64,000 nucleotides of DNA from Bacillus sp. ISL-55 (GCF_018613155.1 NZ_JAGGQU010000009.1:151820-215819); one strand, 5' to 3'. Shown: positions 41,529 to 52,880, counted from the stretch's first letter. The notes: a model not told the origin generated them from the sequence alone. A program made the numbers and translations.

Positions 41529-44291
41529 TCAACCAGTATTCCTTAATCCTGCAGCAACGCCGCTGATCGTTAATAAAACCTGCGTCAATAACTCATCATC
41601 CGGGTCTTCATCCCTGCGAAGCTCCTTAATCAATTCAACTTGAATAAAGTTAAGAGGATCGACATATGGATTTCGTCTATGGACAGAGTCTTTGATATTT
41701 GGTGTATGGTCAAGAAGTTCTTCATCCTCTGTAATTTGCAGAAGGATGTTCTTGGTTCGTTCATACTCCTCTAAAATGTTGCCAAAGATACGGTCAGCGA
41801 TTGCTTTATCTTCTACCAGTGAAGTGTATTCCTGCGCTGTGGTGATATCCGCTTTCATCAGTGCCATTTGCAGATTATCAACAGTACTTCGGAAGAATGG
41901 CCATTCTTCATACATTTCCTGTAAGACCTTTAAATTATCGGGACTTTCTTGTACAAAGCTCTGCAAGCCAGTTCCAGCCGCATACCACGCAGGGAAGAGT
42001 TGTCTGCTTTGTGTCCATGCGAATACCCATGGTATAGCACGAAGATTTTCGAATTGGGCACTGTTTTTACGGCTCATCGGACGTGAACCGATATTCAGTT
42101 CAGCTAGTTCTTTCAACGGTGTAGCTTGGTTAAAATATGTGATAAAATCCGGATCTTCAAACACAAGCGACTGATATTTTCTTAAGGAAACAGCAGAAAT
42201 TTGCTCGATAGCATCCACCCATCTTTGGTCGCGCAAATGACCCTGCTCAGATTCTTTCAGTACATTCGCTGCCGCCTTCATCATCGTAGATGTAGCCTGT
42301 TCAAGACTTCTATAGGCAATATCCTTCAACAGATAACGAGAAGACAAAACTTCACCTTGCTCAGTAATTTTGACTCCTTGACCAAGTGTCTCGACAGGCT
42401 GGGATAGCAGGCTCTTGTTCAATGGACCGCCTCCACGGCCAAGTGAACCACCTCTGCCATGGAAAAACTTCAATCCGATTTGATATTGCTTCGCCATTTC
42501 ATTGATCTCAAGCTGGGCTTTATAGAGCTTCCAGTTAGCTGTCAATGTTCCGCCGTCCTTGCTTCCATCTGAGTAGCCAAGCATGATTTCCTGCTGGTCC
42601 CCCATTTTATTCAAATGATTGCGGTAAATTGGCAATTTGAATAATGTTTCCATAATTTTTGGTCCAGCTGTTAAATCGTCGATTGTTTCTAGCAATGGAG
42701 CGACGTTCAGATCCGTCTCGAAAGTACCATCCGCATGGAGTCTGTAAATGCCAGCCTCTTTAGCAAGGACGAGCACTTCAAGCAAATCGCTAGCGGATTG
42801 AGTCATACTCACTAGATAAACAGAAATTGAACGCTTCCCGAATTCATTGTGCGCGCGTTTGATCATCTCAAAAACTTGAAGCATTTCCTGCGTCTCTTTT
42901 GAATAATCCTCATGAAGAAGAAGCAATGGACGTGGATCTTCAAGAATTTTAACAAGTAATTCCTGCTTTTCATCTTCTGATAGTGATGCATACTCCTGAT
43001 TGATTCCAACCTTCTTCAGAATTTCTGCGATTGCTGCTTCATGTTCACCGCTATGGTTACGAATATCCAGAGTAGCAAGATGGAATCCGAACAACTGGAC
43101 TTGCCTGATCAACTTTTGCAATGTTTTGAGTTCATGATGAACAGGATGATGCTGATAGATGCTCCGTTTTATGACAAGAAGATCTTCAAGCATTTCCTCT
43201 GATGATTTATAACCAATATCAGATTTTCCAGCTTCCTTAAGCCTTTGAATGATAATAGCAAATTTGCGGCGATAAACCTCGCCTTCAATATTCCATTTTT
43301 GATCATCCGTTAAATATTTTTCTTCATCTTTATTGACTGATGCGATTAACTCTTCACTAACAGCTGCTCTTGTTGTTGAATGGCTGAAACGCTTCATCAA
43401 ATCAACTAATACAGCTTTATACTTTTTAAGTACCAGACGTCTTTGTCTTTGCAATGTTTCCCAAGTAATATCGGGAGTAACATTTGGATTCCCATCCCTG
43501 TCACCGCCGATCCATGAACCAAATCTCAGAAAGTGAGGTACTTTCCATTCATGTTCAGGATAATGGCCTTTCAGGGTAGTTTCGACTTCCTGATGGATTT
43601 CAGGAAGTACATCGAATAGTGTCTGGTCAAAATAATAAAGTCCGTTCCTGACTTCATCAATGACAGTAGGTTTTCGGTCCCTCAATTCATCAGTCTGCCA
43701 AAGAACTGAAACCTCATTGAACAGGCTTTCCTCGATTTTATCACGCTCTTTCTTGGATAAGAGTGGATTGTCCAGACTTTTAAGAATACCTGCTATCCTT
43801 TTCTGGATTTCCAGGACCGAACGTTTGGTAGCTTCCGTAGGATGGGCTGTAATAATCAATTCCAATGAAATGGTATTCAGTACATTCTGGATGATATCTG
43901 AGGATATATAATTGTCTTTCAAAGAAAGGATGGCTGCTTCAATAGAGCCTGGCTGTGAGCTGGTATCAGATTTGAGCAGATAGTCGCGGCGCCTGCGGAT
44001 CCGGTGATTTTGTTCGGCTGCGTTGATTAAATGAAAATATACCGAAAATGCACGGATGATATTTTTTCTCATTGGTACAGACAAGCCTGCGATTTCCTCT
44101 TTTAAAGCAGGGTATGTATCGCGGTCATCTCCATTTCTAAGCGTTTTACACATAGCTCGGATTTTTTCTACTTTTTCAAATAATTCCACTCCGCCATGGT
44201 AGACTAAGATATCTCCAAGGATGTTTCCAAGCATTTTCACATCCCTGCGCAATGGCAAACTGCTGTCGTTCACTTCGATTCCTGATGTCAT
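41529..44291 (-). CDS. ppc: Phosphoenolpyruvate carboxylase
   Basis: A 920-residue enzyme, the usual length for bacterial PEPC. TAHPTEATKRSV contains the catalytic His (H150), and HGRGGSLGRGGGP near residue 570 is the second signature loop. LRFGSWIGGDRDGNPNV is the third conserved motif. The C-terminus ends in NTG, as in other PEPCs. It carboxylates PEP to oxaloacetate and so refills the TCA cycle. ATG at 44291 has GAAGGTGAC upstream. Many Bacillus species use pyruvate carboxylase instead, so having ppc is a lineage trait. It is a single gene. Confidence 0.97.
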   Translation of the reverse strand: MTSGIEVNDSSLPLRRDVKMLGNILGDILVYHGGVELFEKVEKIRAMCKTLRNGDDRDTYPALKEEIAGLSVPMRKNIIRAFSVYFHLINAAEQNHRIRRRRDYLLKSDTSSQPGSIEAAILSLKDNYISSDIIQNVLNTISLELIITAHPTEATKRSVLEIQKRIAGILKSLDNPLLSKKERDKIEESLFNEVSVLWQTDELRDRKPTVIDEVRNGLYYFDQTLFDVLPEIHQEVETTLKGHYPEHEWKVPHFLRFGSWIGGDRDGNPNVTPDITWETLQRQRRLVLKKYKAVLVDLMKRFSHSTTRAAVSEELIASVNKDEEKYLTDDQKWNIEGEVYRRKFAIIIQRLKEAGKSDIGYKSSEEMLEDLLVIKRSIYQHHPVHHELKTLQKLIRQVQLFGFHLATLDIRNHSGEHEAAIAEILKKVGINQEYASLSEDEKQELLVKILEDPRPLLLLHEDYSKETQEMLQVFEMIKRAHNEFGKRSISVYLVSMTQSASDLLEVLVLAKEAGIYRLHADGTFETDLNVAPLLETIDDLTAGPKIMETLFKLPIYRNHLNKMGDQQEIMLGYSDGSKDGGTLTANWKLYKAQLEINEMAKQYQIGLKFFHGRGGSLGRGGGPLNKSLLSQPVETLGQGVKITEQGEVLSSRYLLKDIAYRSLEQATSTMMKAAANVLKESEQGHLRDQRWVDAIEQISAVSLRKYQSLVFEDPDFITYFNQATPLKELAELNIGSRPMSRKNSAQFENLRAIPWVFAWTQSRQLFPAWYAAGTGLQSFVQESPDNLKVLQEMYEEWPFFRSTVDNLQMALMKADITTAQEYTSLVEDKAIADRIFGNILEEYERTKNILLQITEDEELLDHTPNIKDSVHRRNPYVDPLNFIQVELIKELRRDEDPDDELLTQVLLTISGVAAGLRNTG

Positions 44292-44473
44292 TTTGTCACC
44301 TTCCTAAAACTTGTAAGAATATTTTAAATATTAATATATCATAAAAGTGCCGAGATTGTGAAGTGATAAGCATATTGAATAAGTATTTCCACAATAACAT
44401 CCCTGTGTTTAAGTGTAAGTATTCCTTAATTATTTTTCCACTCAAAGGCCTTTGAAACTAACCCCTATTAAAG

Positions 44474-44498
44474 AAAAGGCTTCCCTAAATGGGAAGCC
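44474..44498 (-). terminator. Terminator of the large S8 protease gene
   Basis: On the minus strand GGCTTCCC pairs with GGGAAGCC over a 5-base loop, followed by TTTTCTTT. It lies 25 bases after the stop codon. Confidence 0.8.
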
Positions 44499-44522
44499 AC
44501 TATCAACTAGTAATCGTGTTCG

Positions 44523-47500
44523 TTAGCTAGCTTTATTCTTTTTCTCAGGTTTCCCTGTTACAATAACTTTCATTGTTTTTACTGCCTTTGTTTTACCCGC
44601 AAAGTTCTCTGCTTCTGCATGCAACGTATGCGTTCCATTATCAAGATCCAACTCTACCGAGTACGTGCCATCCTGCCCTGTTTTAACCGAATCTATCAGG
44701 AATACTTCATTGCCATGCTTTTCATAAATATTCACGGTCGTTCCCTGTGGTGCTGTGCCTTCTACTAAAGCCGGCTCACCCTTGACCATCAATTCTTCCA
44801 CTTCCCAAGTTGGTGCTTCAGGGACTTCCTGTACTTTGTCCTTTGACCAGGCAAGAGCATTTACGAATAACTGTCGCCCATCTTGAGTCCAGCCATAGTC
44901 AGGGCCAATGATATTTGTAACAGCAAAAGAAGACATCAGCAAATGCATGTGTTCCTTACTCCTGAATTCAAAGCCAATTGAATCACCTTTACTCTCTCCG
45001 TCAACTGAAAGGCTCGAAATTTCTATACCTATATAATTCTTGAACGTCGCATATGGACTTTTCGCCGTGTGGATTTTAACCCGCTCATTTTCATCCAATT
45101 TAATCCCGTTGAACATTGGATGTCCATCTGCTCCTTCAACATATATCGCTCCTTCATTATATCCCTGCTGGTCCATTTCCAGACCTCCCGTGACCTCTTG
45201 TAATCTTTGGATTGAACCTTCAGCCACGCCCCATGTGCCTGTAAAAACAAGGCTTGTCTTTTGTTCGTCACTTTCTCTGATCAGCTGTTCAAATTGCTCA
45301 TTTGTTCCTTTATTTGTATTGACTAGGATGACATCATAATTTCCCACATTCCCGAGGATGTCCCAACCTTTCTCTTCTGCATACAGTTCCTGTTCATTTA
45401 ATAAACCTGTCAGGGCACCGTTAACATCTCCCAGTACTGCCGCCTCGAATGCGCTGAGTTCAAGGTTGAATTCCCTATCTTCGGATACAATTTCAACCTC
45501 AAAAGCATCCTGCAGATACCCTTCTGCTATTACAAACAAAGTGTACTCGCCAGGCAGCAAATTCTTGAATTCATACGAACCATCTTCTATGCTGGAGCCT
45601 TCCATCTGAAAATCAGGCTCATCTTTTGGAACTAGTGTCAACTTAGCACCAGCCACAGGTTCTTTGTCTTTCTTGCCTGTAATTACACCACTCAGATCAG
45701 ACCCATCAATAGCTTCCAGTGTAAAGTTCAAATCGACACTGCTTCCTAGCTCTGCAACTTTAGCTGGCTTGGTTTGTTCAGCAAAGCCTCGTGCCTGGAC
45801 CTTCACTTCGTAATCACCAATGCCAATCCCAAACTTATACTTCCCAGCTGAGTTGGTTGTTGTTTTGTGGTTTGTTCCTTCAATGGTGACAAAGGCATTT
45901 ACAATTGGATTTCCCTGACTGTCCTTGACTTCTCCTTTGATTTCACCCTGGCTAGCGGTCAAGGCGTAATTGATCGCATTCAGGTATATTTTTTTAGCAT
46001 TTTCAGTCCATCTGTCATTCGGATGACCATAGTTGCTAATTTGCAGCGCGGATAGAAGAATATGGACACTATTGGATGAACTGAACTTATAGGCAATGGA
46101 GCTGCCAAGTTCTCCTTTATCCGGGTTAGTCAAGCTGGCAAGAGACGTGCCGCTATAGTTATCAAACACAGAATACTGTACACTGCCTTTAGGATTGAGT
46201 AGCAGAGGAAGTTCATCCCCCTTATTGAATCCCTTGAGGATTGGATGATTCTGATCGACCCGAAGATTTAATTCCTTATCTACAAAACTATACTCAAAAT
46301 CTTCAGGATCACCATATGCATCGCTCAAATCTCCAATTGTCCCTCCGTACAAAGCAGTGAAGATAATGCTGACTTCATTTTCATTTGCTTTCTCCACCAT
46401 CGCCTTGAATCTATCATCCTTCATTGTATAGGATGTATCATTGACGATGATTAATTTATAGTTCGGTATATTCTCGATCAATGTTTCAAATTCTGTATAA
46501 GGATGTAAATCAATGTCATAACCATTGTTTTCAAGGAATGGTATGATTTTGTCCTGTTGGTAAGGGTTCGCAAGAAGGGCAACCTTTTCCGATACAACAA
46601 GAGAGACATTCAAGTCTGTCTTTTGCCCTGTGTTAATTTCTACAGACTGGTAAATCGGCTTATAACCGGCCGCAATCACCCTGACTTCATATTGTCCTTC
46701 TGGAAGTGTTGCTTGATAATTTCCATCCTCAATTGTCTCGACTGCCACTGGTGTTCCAATTACTTCTACCCTTGCACCAATTATCGCATCTTTCGTAGTG
46801 GCATCGACAATTTTACCAGCCAGGATGCCAGAATCAACAGCTTCAAGTACGAAATCTTCATTTGTCGCTTCTCCGTTTTTAATCGAGACTGTGAATTCTT
46901 TTGAATTGTGGCCAAAAGCATCAACAGTCAGGGTATATGTCCCTTGCTCTAATGCAGCAAAGAACTTGCCTTTTTCATCTGCTTGATAGGTTTTGCCTGT
47001 TTCAGTTACAGTAATTGTCCCCTGAACAGCCCCGTTTACATTTTGGACCATGCCATGAAGTTCACCGACCAGAGCCTCTTTCTCATCAAGTGCCCAATTC
47101 AGCGCGTTATTCAACAGCCGTTCTCTCGCCGGGTCGAAAGATTCAGTCGGCTTGAATACATGGCTGATTGTCATATTTGCTAAAAGAATCTCAACTGAAT
47201 CGGCCGTCCTGCCTTTGTAGGCAACCATGCTTCCCTTCTCACCGGTTCCTGTATGTGAAAAATCGACGATGGTTTTACCCGAATATCCGTCAAAACCATA
47301 ATAATACCCTGACTTTCCAGGTATTTCGACGATGTCTCCTGTCTTAAAACCTGCAGTAAGTGGATGCTCACCTACTACAGATCCCTGTGCTCCTGGTTTG
47401 TTGTTATGTTCGAATATAGTTTTCGGATCATTATTGAATTCCTGCAAATATCTAATCGAACCGCGTCCCCCAGCCTGGCCTGTCCAGATAACTGATTTCC

Positions 47501-50500
47501 TGTTTTCATCCAAAGCCTTCTGGAATGCTAAAAACTCTTCTTTCGAAGGTTCAAGATCCCTGGCATAATCAGAATTCGCGAAAACAACATCCACTTCATC
47601 CAATTTATCCGTATCCTTATAATCCAGATAAACCACCTTGTAGCCTCTTTCCTCAAGGTATTGCTTATAAGTCGTCCCTGAAGCTGTTAAGTCAACGATG
47701 ATTCCCACCGTTGGTGAAGGTTTTAATTTTGCGTTCACGGCAGCTTTTTGGCCGTCAGTGATATTCAGCTCAATATCCTGGCGTACATAGCCTTCCTTTT
47801 CAATCCTGGCTGTATAGTTCCCAGGTTCTACTTTAGAAAGGTTATATTGACCCTGGACGTTTGTAATTGCTTCTTTTGGTGCTCCTAAGAGTGTGACTTT
47901 TGCTCCTTCAATCGCATTCCCATCTTTTGAATCTTCCACGGTACCTGAAATGGAGCCAACATTTTCTGCTACTGCCATTCCAATCTCCATCGGCTCACTG
48001 TCCATTTCTGTCGTCACTTTCATAGTTTTGGCGGCATAACCATAGGAACTGATTTCAATCTCGTATTCTCCAGATAGCAGCGCGATTGTAAAACTGCCAT
48101 CCTCACTGCTTGATTGAGTTTGGAACGGCTGTCCCTTCACCTTGATATCTGCCTTTAATGGATTGCCTTCTTCATCGACGATCGTCCCGTTGATTATTGG
48201 GTATTTGACATTTGCTGCCCATAACACCGAATTAATGAGAAGCTGTTTTCCCTCCTCTGTATAATCCTTGGCACCATGGTAATAAGCAAAACCGTGGCCG
48301 CTCAACAGTAATTCAACACTTCCGGCAGACCTCGGCTTATAAGCAACCCCAAGACCATGGGTGACATCTGATCCTTCATGCTTGATCTCCGCCAGTGGAT
48401 AGCCGCTGTAATCCTTAAAATAACCAACATAGCTGGCTGCAGGAGCGAGGATTTCAACGATTTCCCCAGTCTTTGCTCCATTAAATATTGGATGCTCCTC
48501 GATTACCTTATACTGGGCAGCTTCAGTTGTCTTCCTTATCGTTTTAAGTTCTTTCGGATCCTTTCTGTAATTCACCAGCTGCTTAATTCCTCCGCCCCAG
48601 ACAGCATCACCATAAATCAGACTGGTTTGCGCTTTGTCTGCCGCTTCCATCATTTCATTGGTTATAGCTGATGAGCTTGGGTCATTAAAGAAAATGACAT
48701 CAAACTCAGCCATTCTCTGAACTAATTCAGCGGGCTGCACATCTAGAACATTTACTCCCATTTCATTAAACAGAGCTTTGAAGTTTTTCTCTGAAGAATA
48801 GTAATCACCTACTACTCCTACTGATGGCATGGTGTGCATCTGCATGTCCAATTCACCCGAATGGCGCGCGACATCGACACTTTGTGTCTGAACGATGTAT
48901 CCATCCTTACTTAATTTAAGTTCATACAATTCTTCTTCTAAGCCAGAGACTTCATACCGTCCGTTTGCAGCAGTCTGAACTTCTGTAATCGTTTCGCCAG
49001 CTGAGTTTTCAACTGTAATATTGACACCTTGAAGTTCCATACCTGATATGGAATCCGTAACAGTACCTGTTAGCAGTCCTTTTTCTGACTCACCTAAAGC
49101 GATTTGGACTGAGGCAGCAGCCTCTTTAGCTACAGTAACGGTTTCTGATTTAGAGCCCAATCCTTTTGACCTGACTTCAAGTTTGTAGGTACCTTCATCA
49201 TGAAAAAGTGTGAAGTTTCCGTTAGCGTCAGTTTTCACTTTTACTCCTGTTTCGAGCACTTCGATGTTTGCCTCGACAGGTTCTCCAGCTGCATTGGTCA
49301 CAGAACCTGTTATTTTTCCGTATTCAGCTTTGTACAGGTAATCAATACTGTTAAACAGGATTTGCTGCTGTCCGCGCAGCCAGGCCTTGGAACTCTCCCA
49401 AGGTACAGTCGCATGGCTCGACAATAATAAATGGGCACTGTCCTCTGATACAGCTTTATAAGCTATCCCTGAACCGACAAAACCAAGGTCAGTGGTCCCG
49501 ATCTTACCGATTGTCCTGCCGGAATACTGATTGAACCAGGCAAAATCTGCATTATTCTCTAAAACATTGATTCTGTCTCCAGGTTTGTAACCCTTGAAAA
49601 TAGGATGTTCTGCTTCAACCTGGATCCTTACTTCCCCGCCATCATAATCATGATCTAGCTCTTTAGGGTCCTGATAGAAGTCTTTCAAGTGGTGGATGGA
49701 TCCATAATTCGAGCCCCACTGGTCTGTGAAGATAATGCTGACATTATGGACTTTTGCTCTTTCTGCCAATTCTTTGAACTGGTCCTCAGTAGGCTTGATG
49801 CCATCTGAACCGTATCCGCCATTCAGGTAAATCACTTTATAGCGGCCTATGTCCTCGACAACATCCCAGCCACGTTCTTCAGCGATAAAACCATTAACAT
49901 TCAACAAAGTCGTGATTTCACTCTTATAATCATTAAGGACCGCAATGTCAATTGGCTTTAATTCGAAGGTTAAGTCAGTACCTTCGCCGGATTTGACAAC
50001 GATTTTCATGCTGCCGGTCTTATAACCCTTTAATGATATATCTGCCCTGTAGGTTCCTTCATATATATTTTCCTTTGCAAATAGTCCATTACTGTCTGTC
50101 TTCCCCTCAACTGGTGTCTGATTTAGGAGGACAGTAGCCCCGGCAACTTGATTTCCTGTGCGCTGGTCTTTTACAAGGATAGATAAAGAGCCCTTAGCTG
50201 CTTCCTCAAGTTGATAATCTTTCATAAATTGATATCCTGAAGAAAGCTTTACATTTTCAGTGATTTGCTTTTTACCATATGAAGAGATTCTGATTGTATA
50301 GTCACCAGGTGCATGCTTAAGCAAGAAGCCTCCATCTTCATTTGTGTCTACAGATTCCCCTGTTTCCAGCACAGAGACAGAACCTTGAACAACATTTCCA
50401 TCGCTATCCTTTAATATGCCTTTGACACTACCAGGTGAACTGTAGCTCTTTACGCCTGTTTGGTAAGGTACAATAACCTGACCAGGAAGAATAGGGATTC

Positions 50501-52880
50501 CCGATGTACTATAAACCGGGAGACTGAAATCCTTCATTCTTTCACCAGTGTACACATCAATGACAGAAAGGTTTCCGCTTGTACCTGCAAAAAATAATAG
50601 TCCATTTGCAGAAACAGAACCACTGTTCAAAGTCGTACCCACAGATCGGTTGTTCCAGAGTTCCTGACCAGTCTTTGCGTCGAATGCGCGTAATACCGGC
50701 TGAACGGCCGAACCAATGACGACAATATTTTCATAGACAATTGGAGAACCAGCCTGTGTATCACCGATACCTTCAGCCTTCCATTTCTCTTCACCTGTTT
50801 TGCTATCAAGAGCATAAAGCGTGCCGCCTTCAGTGTTAAAATTGGTACCTGCCAGATATAGTGTACCGTCATCGAATACCGGCTTTGAGGCAACCCCTTC
50901 ATTTACGAGTGTTTTGCTCCACACTTCTGTTCCATCTTCAATCCTGAGGGCCCTGAGCTTTTGATTATCATAGCTTCCGATAAATAACATCCCATCTCCA
51001 GCACTAGGACCGAAATAGGTAGGCGCACCAAGATTGACACTCCATTTCTTTTCTCCAGTCTCTGCATTCAACGCGGTTAGCTTTGCATCTTCTGAAAGGT
51101 CCGATGAAACGAATAACGTTCCATCAACAAGTAATGGAGATTCATAGACTGCCATTGACCCAACCGCAGTTGTCCATATAATGCTACCGGATTTGAGATC
51201 CAAAGCATAAATCTTTCCGTCTTCTCCTCCTGAAAGATAGACAGTATCAGCATTTATTGTTGGCGATGATCTGTTCGTGCTTCCAATTCTTACAGACCAT
51301 TTCTCCTTGCCTGTAAACGAATCTAGCGCTACAACATATCCGTTGTCCGTAACAAGGACCACTTTGTTATTAGCTGCTGCTGGGGTGGAAAAAAGAATCT
51401 TGCCTTTACCTGTAGTATTGAACTCCCAGCTTTCATCTAGTGCATCCAGGTCAATTGCATTTGCGGAAACAGCATTGCGTTGATTGTTGCCGTTCGCCAT
51501 AGACCATTCATTATTTAAATTGTCAGGGTTACTATTTACCTTCAAATCAATGGAAGTTTCCGCGCTCACATCCAATTCTTTTGCCAATCCATTTATCCCT
51601 TCACCCGAAACCTGAAGTACATACTGACCGGCAGGCAGATTTACAATTTCAAAAGTACCGTTAGCATTAGTCCGATAAGTTGGCAGCGGTGTGTTTTTGA
51701 CTCTAATAAATGCATAAGGCACTGCCGTCCCAGAGCTGTCAGTTACTTTTCCAGTTATCTTATATGCCTGTGCGTTCTCCAATACCCAATTCACTGATAA
51801 TGTTTGGCCTTTTTTTAGCTCAATTATTGTTTCGAAATCCTGATAGCCAAAAGATGTAACCTTGATTTTATGGGTGCCTTCCCTGATTTTGAATTTTATA
51901 TCCCCGCCTTTTCCAATATTATAGGCAAGGCCTTCTTCCTTTATTTCAAGTTTTCCAGCGAGCGGCTTGCCATCCTTGTCTGTCAGCTTGCCGGTAAGCT
52001 CACCAGCGAAAGCAATTTCGGTGACAGCCTGGTAAATATTCATGATACCCGTGCCATAGGAATCATTTGGCAATGTTCCCATGTGAGGCTCTACTCTCGA
52101 AGTCTGCTTAAGAGTTTCTTTTACCTGGTCAATTGTCAGGTTTGGATTAGCCTGCAATAATAGCGCTACTGCACCCGTGACATGCGGAGTCGCCATTGAT
52201 GTACCACTGATCGTGTTGTATTTACCTTCATTCCGTTTTGCTGGCCATGCTGAATAAATCTTGTGGCCTGGGGCAGATATATCAGGTTTAATGATGCGTT
52301 GCTCATCGCCGTTTTCATCCTTCCAAAAAACAGGCCCACGGCTGGAGAAAGAGGCAGTTTGGTCATACGCATCAGTTGCGCCGACAGCAAATGTTTCAGG
52401 GAAGCTTCCCGGAGAACCGATTGTTTGTGATCCAGGTCCATCATTCCCGGCCGCAAAAGATGGGAAGATTCCTGCTGACACCCATGCTTTTACATCTTCA
52501 TAGAATTCAAGGTTATAAGTATTCGAATTCCCCCATGAGTTGTTGACTACATGAGGAGCCTTCGATGGGTCACCGCCTGGAGCCATGAACCATTGGAAAG
52601 CCTGGTGGATAGCTGAAAGAGTTGTAGAGCCGCCATCATTGAAGATTTTAGCAGCAATCCATTCTGCTTCCGGCGCAACCCCGATTGGTTCGCCAGTGCC
52701 TCCGCCGACTGCAGTGCCGGCCACGTGAGTACCATGTCCATGACCGTCATTCGGTGTGGCATACCCCTGGCCTGATAAATCAATCCACGAATATTGATGA
52801 TTGCCACCTCGTCCGCGGTAGTTATGTTTAAGCGCTTCATGATTTCCATCTACCCCGGAATCCATGATTCCTACAACCAT
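44523..52880 (-). CDS. Giant S8 (subtilisin-type) protease, main reading frame; 5' part split off by lesions
   Basis: An open frame of 2,785 residues. The catalytic domain opens the frame: D7 in MDSG, H52 in GHGTHVAG, N146 in AAGND and S228 in SGTSMATPH. Carboxypeptidase-regulatory-like beta domains follow at about 290-455, then a PQQ-type beta-propeller at about 455-825. Five long modules repeat every 372-382 residues (starting near 977, 1352, 1723, 2095 and 2477). Each combines a Rossmann-like domain of about 185 residues, ending LLLSxH-type motifs, with beta-sandwich domains. A final Ig-like domain ends the protein; no LPXTG anchor is present. The signal peptide and prodomain are encoded at 53036-53629 in another frame. 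This frame alone, without them, should not make an exported enzyme. Confidence 0.85.
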   Translation of the reverse strand: MVVGIMDSGVDGNHEALKHNYRGRGGNHQYSWIDLSGQGYATPNDGHGHGTHVAGTAVGGGTGEPIGVAPEAEWIAAKIFNDGGSTTLSAIHQAFQWFMAPGGDPSKAPHVVNNSWGNSNTYNLEFYEDVKAWVSAGIFPSFAAGNDGPGSQTIGSPGSFPETFAVGATDAYDQTASFSSRGPVFWKDENGDEQRIIKPDISAPGHKIYSAWPAKRNEGKYNTISGTSMATPHVTGAVALLLQANPNLTIDQVKETLKQTSRVEPHMGTLPNDSYGTGIMNIYQAVTEIAFAGELTGKLTDKDGKPLAGKLEIKEEGLAYNIGKGGDIKFKIREGTHKIKVTSFGYQDFETIIELKKGQTLSVNWVLENAQAYKITGKVTDSSGTAVPYAFIRVKNTPLPTYRTNANGTFEIVNLPAGQYVLQVSGEGINGLAKELDVSAETSIDLKVNSNPDNLNNEWSMANGNNQRNAVSANAIDLDALDESWEFNTTGKGKILFSTPAAANNKVVLVTDNGYVVALDSFTGKEKWSVRIGSTNRSSPTINADTVYLSGGEDGKIYALDLKSGSIIWTTAVGSMAVYESPLLVDGTLFVSSDLSEDAKLTALNAETGEKKWSVNLGAPTYFGPSAGDGMLFIGSYDNQKLRALRIEDGTEVWSKTLVNEGVASKPVFDDGTLYLAGTNFNTEGGTLYALDSKTGEEKWKAEGIGDTQAGSPIVYENIVVIGSAVQPVLRAFDAKTGQELWNNRSVGTTLNSGSVSANGLLFFAGTSGNLSVIDVYTGERMKDFSLPVYSTSGIPILPGQVIVPYQTGVKSYSSPGSVKGILKDSDGNVVQGSVSVLETGESVDTNEDGGFLLKHAPGDYTIRISSYGKKQITENVKLSSGYQFMKDYQLEEAAKGSLSILVKDQRTGNQVAGATVLLNQTPVEGKTDSNGLFAKENIYEGTYRADISLKGYKTGSMKIVVKSGEGTDLTFELKPIDIAVLNDYKSEITTLLNVNGFIAEERGWDVVEDIGRYKVIYLNGGYGSDGIKPTEDQFKELAERAKVHNVSIIFTDQWGSNYGSIHHLKDFYQDPKELDHDYDGGEVRIQVEAEHPIFKGYKPGDRINVLENNADFAWFNQYSGRTIGKIGTTDLGFVGSGIAYKAVSEDSAHLLLSSHATVPWESSKAWLRGQQQILFNSIDYLYKAEYGKITGSVTNAAGEPVEANIEVLETGVKVKTDANGNFTLFHDEGTYKLEVRSKGLGSKSETVTVAKEAAASVQIALGESEKGLLTGTVTDSISGMELQGVNITVENSAGETITEVQTAANGRYEVSGLEEELYELKLSKDGYIVQTQSVDVARHSGELDMQMHTMPSVGVVGDYYSSEKNFKALFNEMGVNVLDVQPAELVQRMAEFDVIFFNDPSSSAITNEMMEAADKAQTSLIYGDAVWGGGIKQLVNYRKDPKELKTIRKTTEAAQYKVIEEHPIFNGAKTGEIVEILAPAASYVGYFKDYSGYPLAEIKHEGSDVTHGLGVAYKPRSAGSVELLLSGHGFAYYHGAKDYTEEGKQLLINSVLWAANVKYPIINGTIVDEEGNPLKADIKVKGQPFQTQSSSEDGSFTIALLSGEYEIEISSYGYAAKTMKVTTEMDSEPMEIGMAVAENVGSISGTVEDSKDGNAIEGAKVTLLGAPKEAITNVQGQYNLSKVEPGNYTARIEKEGYVRQDIELNITDGQKAAVNAKLKPSPTVGIIVDLTASGTTYKQYLEERGYKVVYLDYKDTDKLDEVDVVFANSDYARDLEPSKEEFLAFQKALDENRKSVIWTGQAGGRGSIRYLQEFNNDPKTIFEHNNKPGAQGSVVGEHPLTAGFKTGDIVEIPGKSGYYYGFDGYSGKTIVDFSHTGTGEKGSMVAYKGRTADSVEILLANMTISHVFKPTESFDPARERLLNNALNWALDEKEALVGELHGMVQNVNGAVQGTITVTETGKTYQADEKGKFFAALEQGTYTLTVDAFGHNSKEFTVSIKNGEATNEDFVLEAVDSGILAGKIVDATTKDAIIGARVEVIGTPVAVETIEDGNYQATLPEGQYEVRVIAAGYKPIYQSVEINTGQKTDLNVSLVVSEKVALLANPYQQDKIIPFLENNGYDIDLHPYTEFETLIENIPNYKLIIVNDTSYTMKDDRFKAMVEKANENEVSIIFTALYGGTIGDLSDAYGDPEDFEYSFVDKELNLRVDQNHPILKGFNKGDELPLLLNPKGSVQYSVFDNYSGTSLASLTNPDKGELGSSIAYKFSSSNSVHILLSALQISNYGHPNDRWTENAKKIYLNAINYALTASQGEIKGEVKDSQGNPIVNAFVTIEGTNHKTTTNSAGKYKFGIGIGDYEVKVQARGFAEQTKPAKVAELGSSVDLNFTLEAIDGSDLSGVITGKKDKEPVAGAKLTLVPKDEPDFQMEGSSIEDGSYEFKNLLPGEYTLFVIAEGYLQDAFEVEIVSEDREFNLELSAFEAAVLGDVNGALTGLLNEQELYAEEKGWDILGNVGNYDVILVNTNKGTNEQFEQLIRESDEQKTSLVFTGTWGVAEGSIQRLQEVTGGLEMDQQGYNEGAIYVEGADGHPMFNGIKLDENERVKIHTAKSPYATFKNYIGIEISSLSVDGESKGDSIGFEFRSKEHMHLLMSSFAVTNIIGPDYGWTQDGRQLFVNALAWSKDKVQEVPEAPTWEVEELMVKGEPALVEGTAPQGTTVNIYEKHGNEVFLIDSVKTGQDGTYSVELDLDNGTHTLHAEAENFAGKTKAVKTMKVIVTGKPEKKNKAS

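Noticed and set aside
41692..42174. Long antisense frame inside ppc (160 residues)
   Set aside because: It lies wholly opposite a conserved catalytic gene and has no ribosome binding site.
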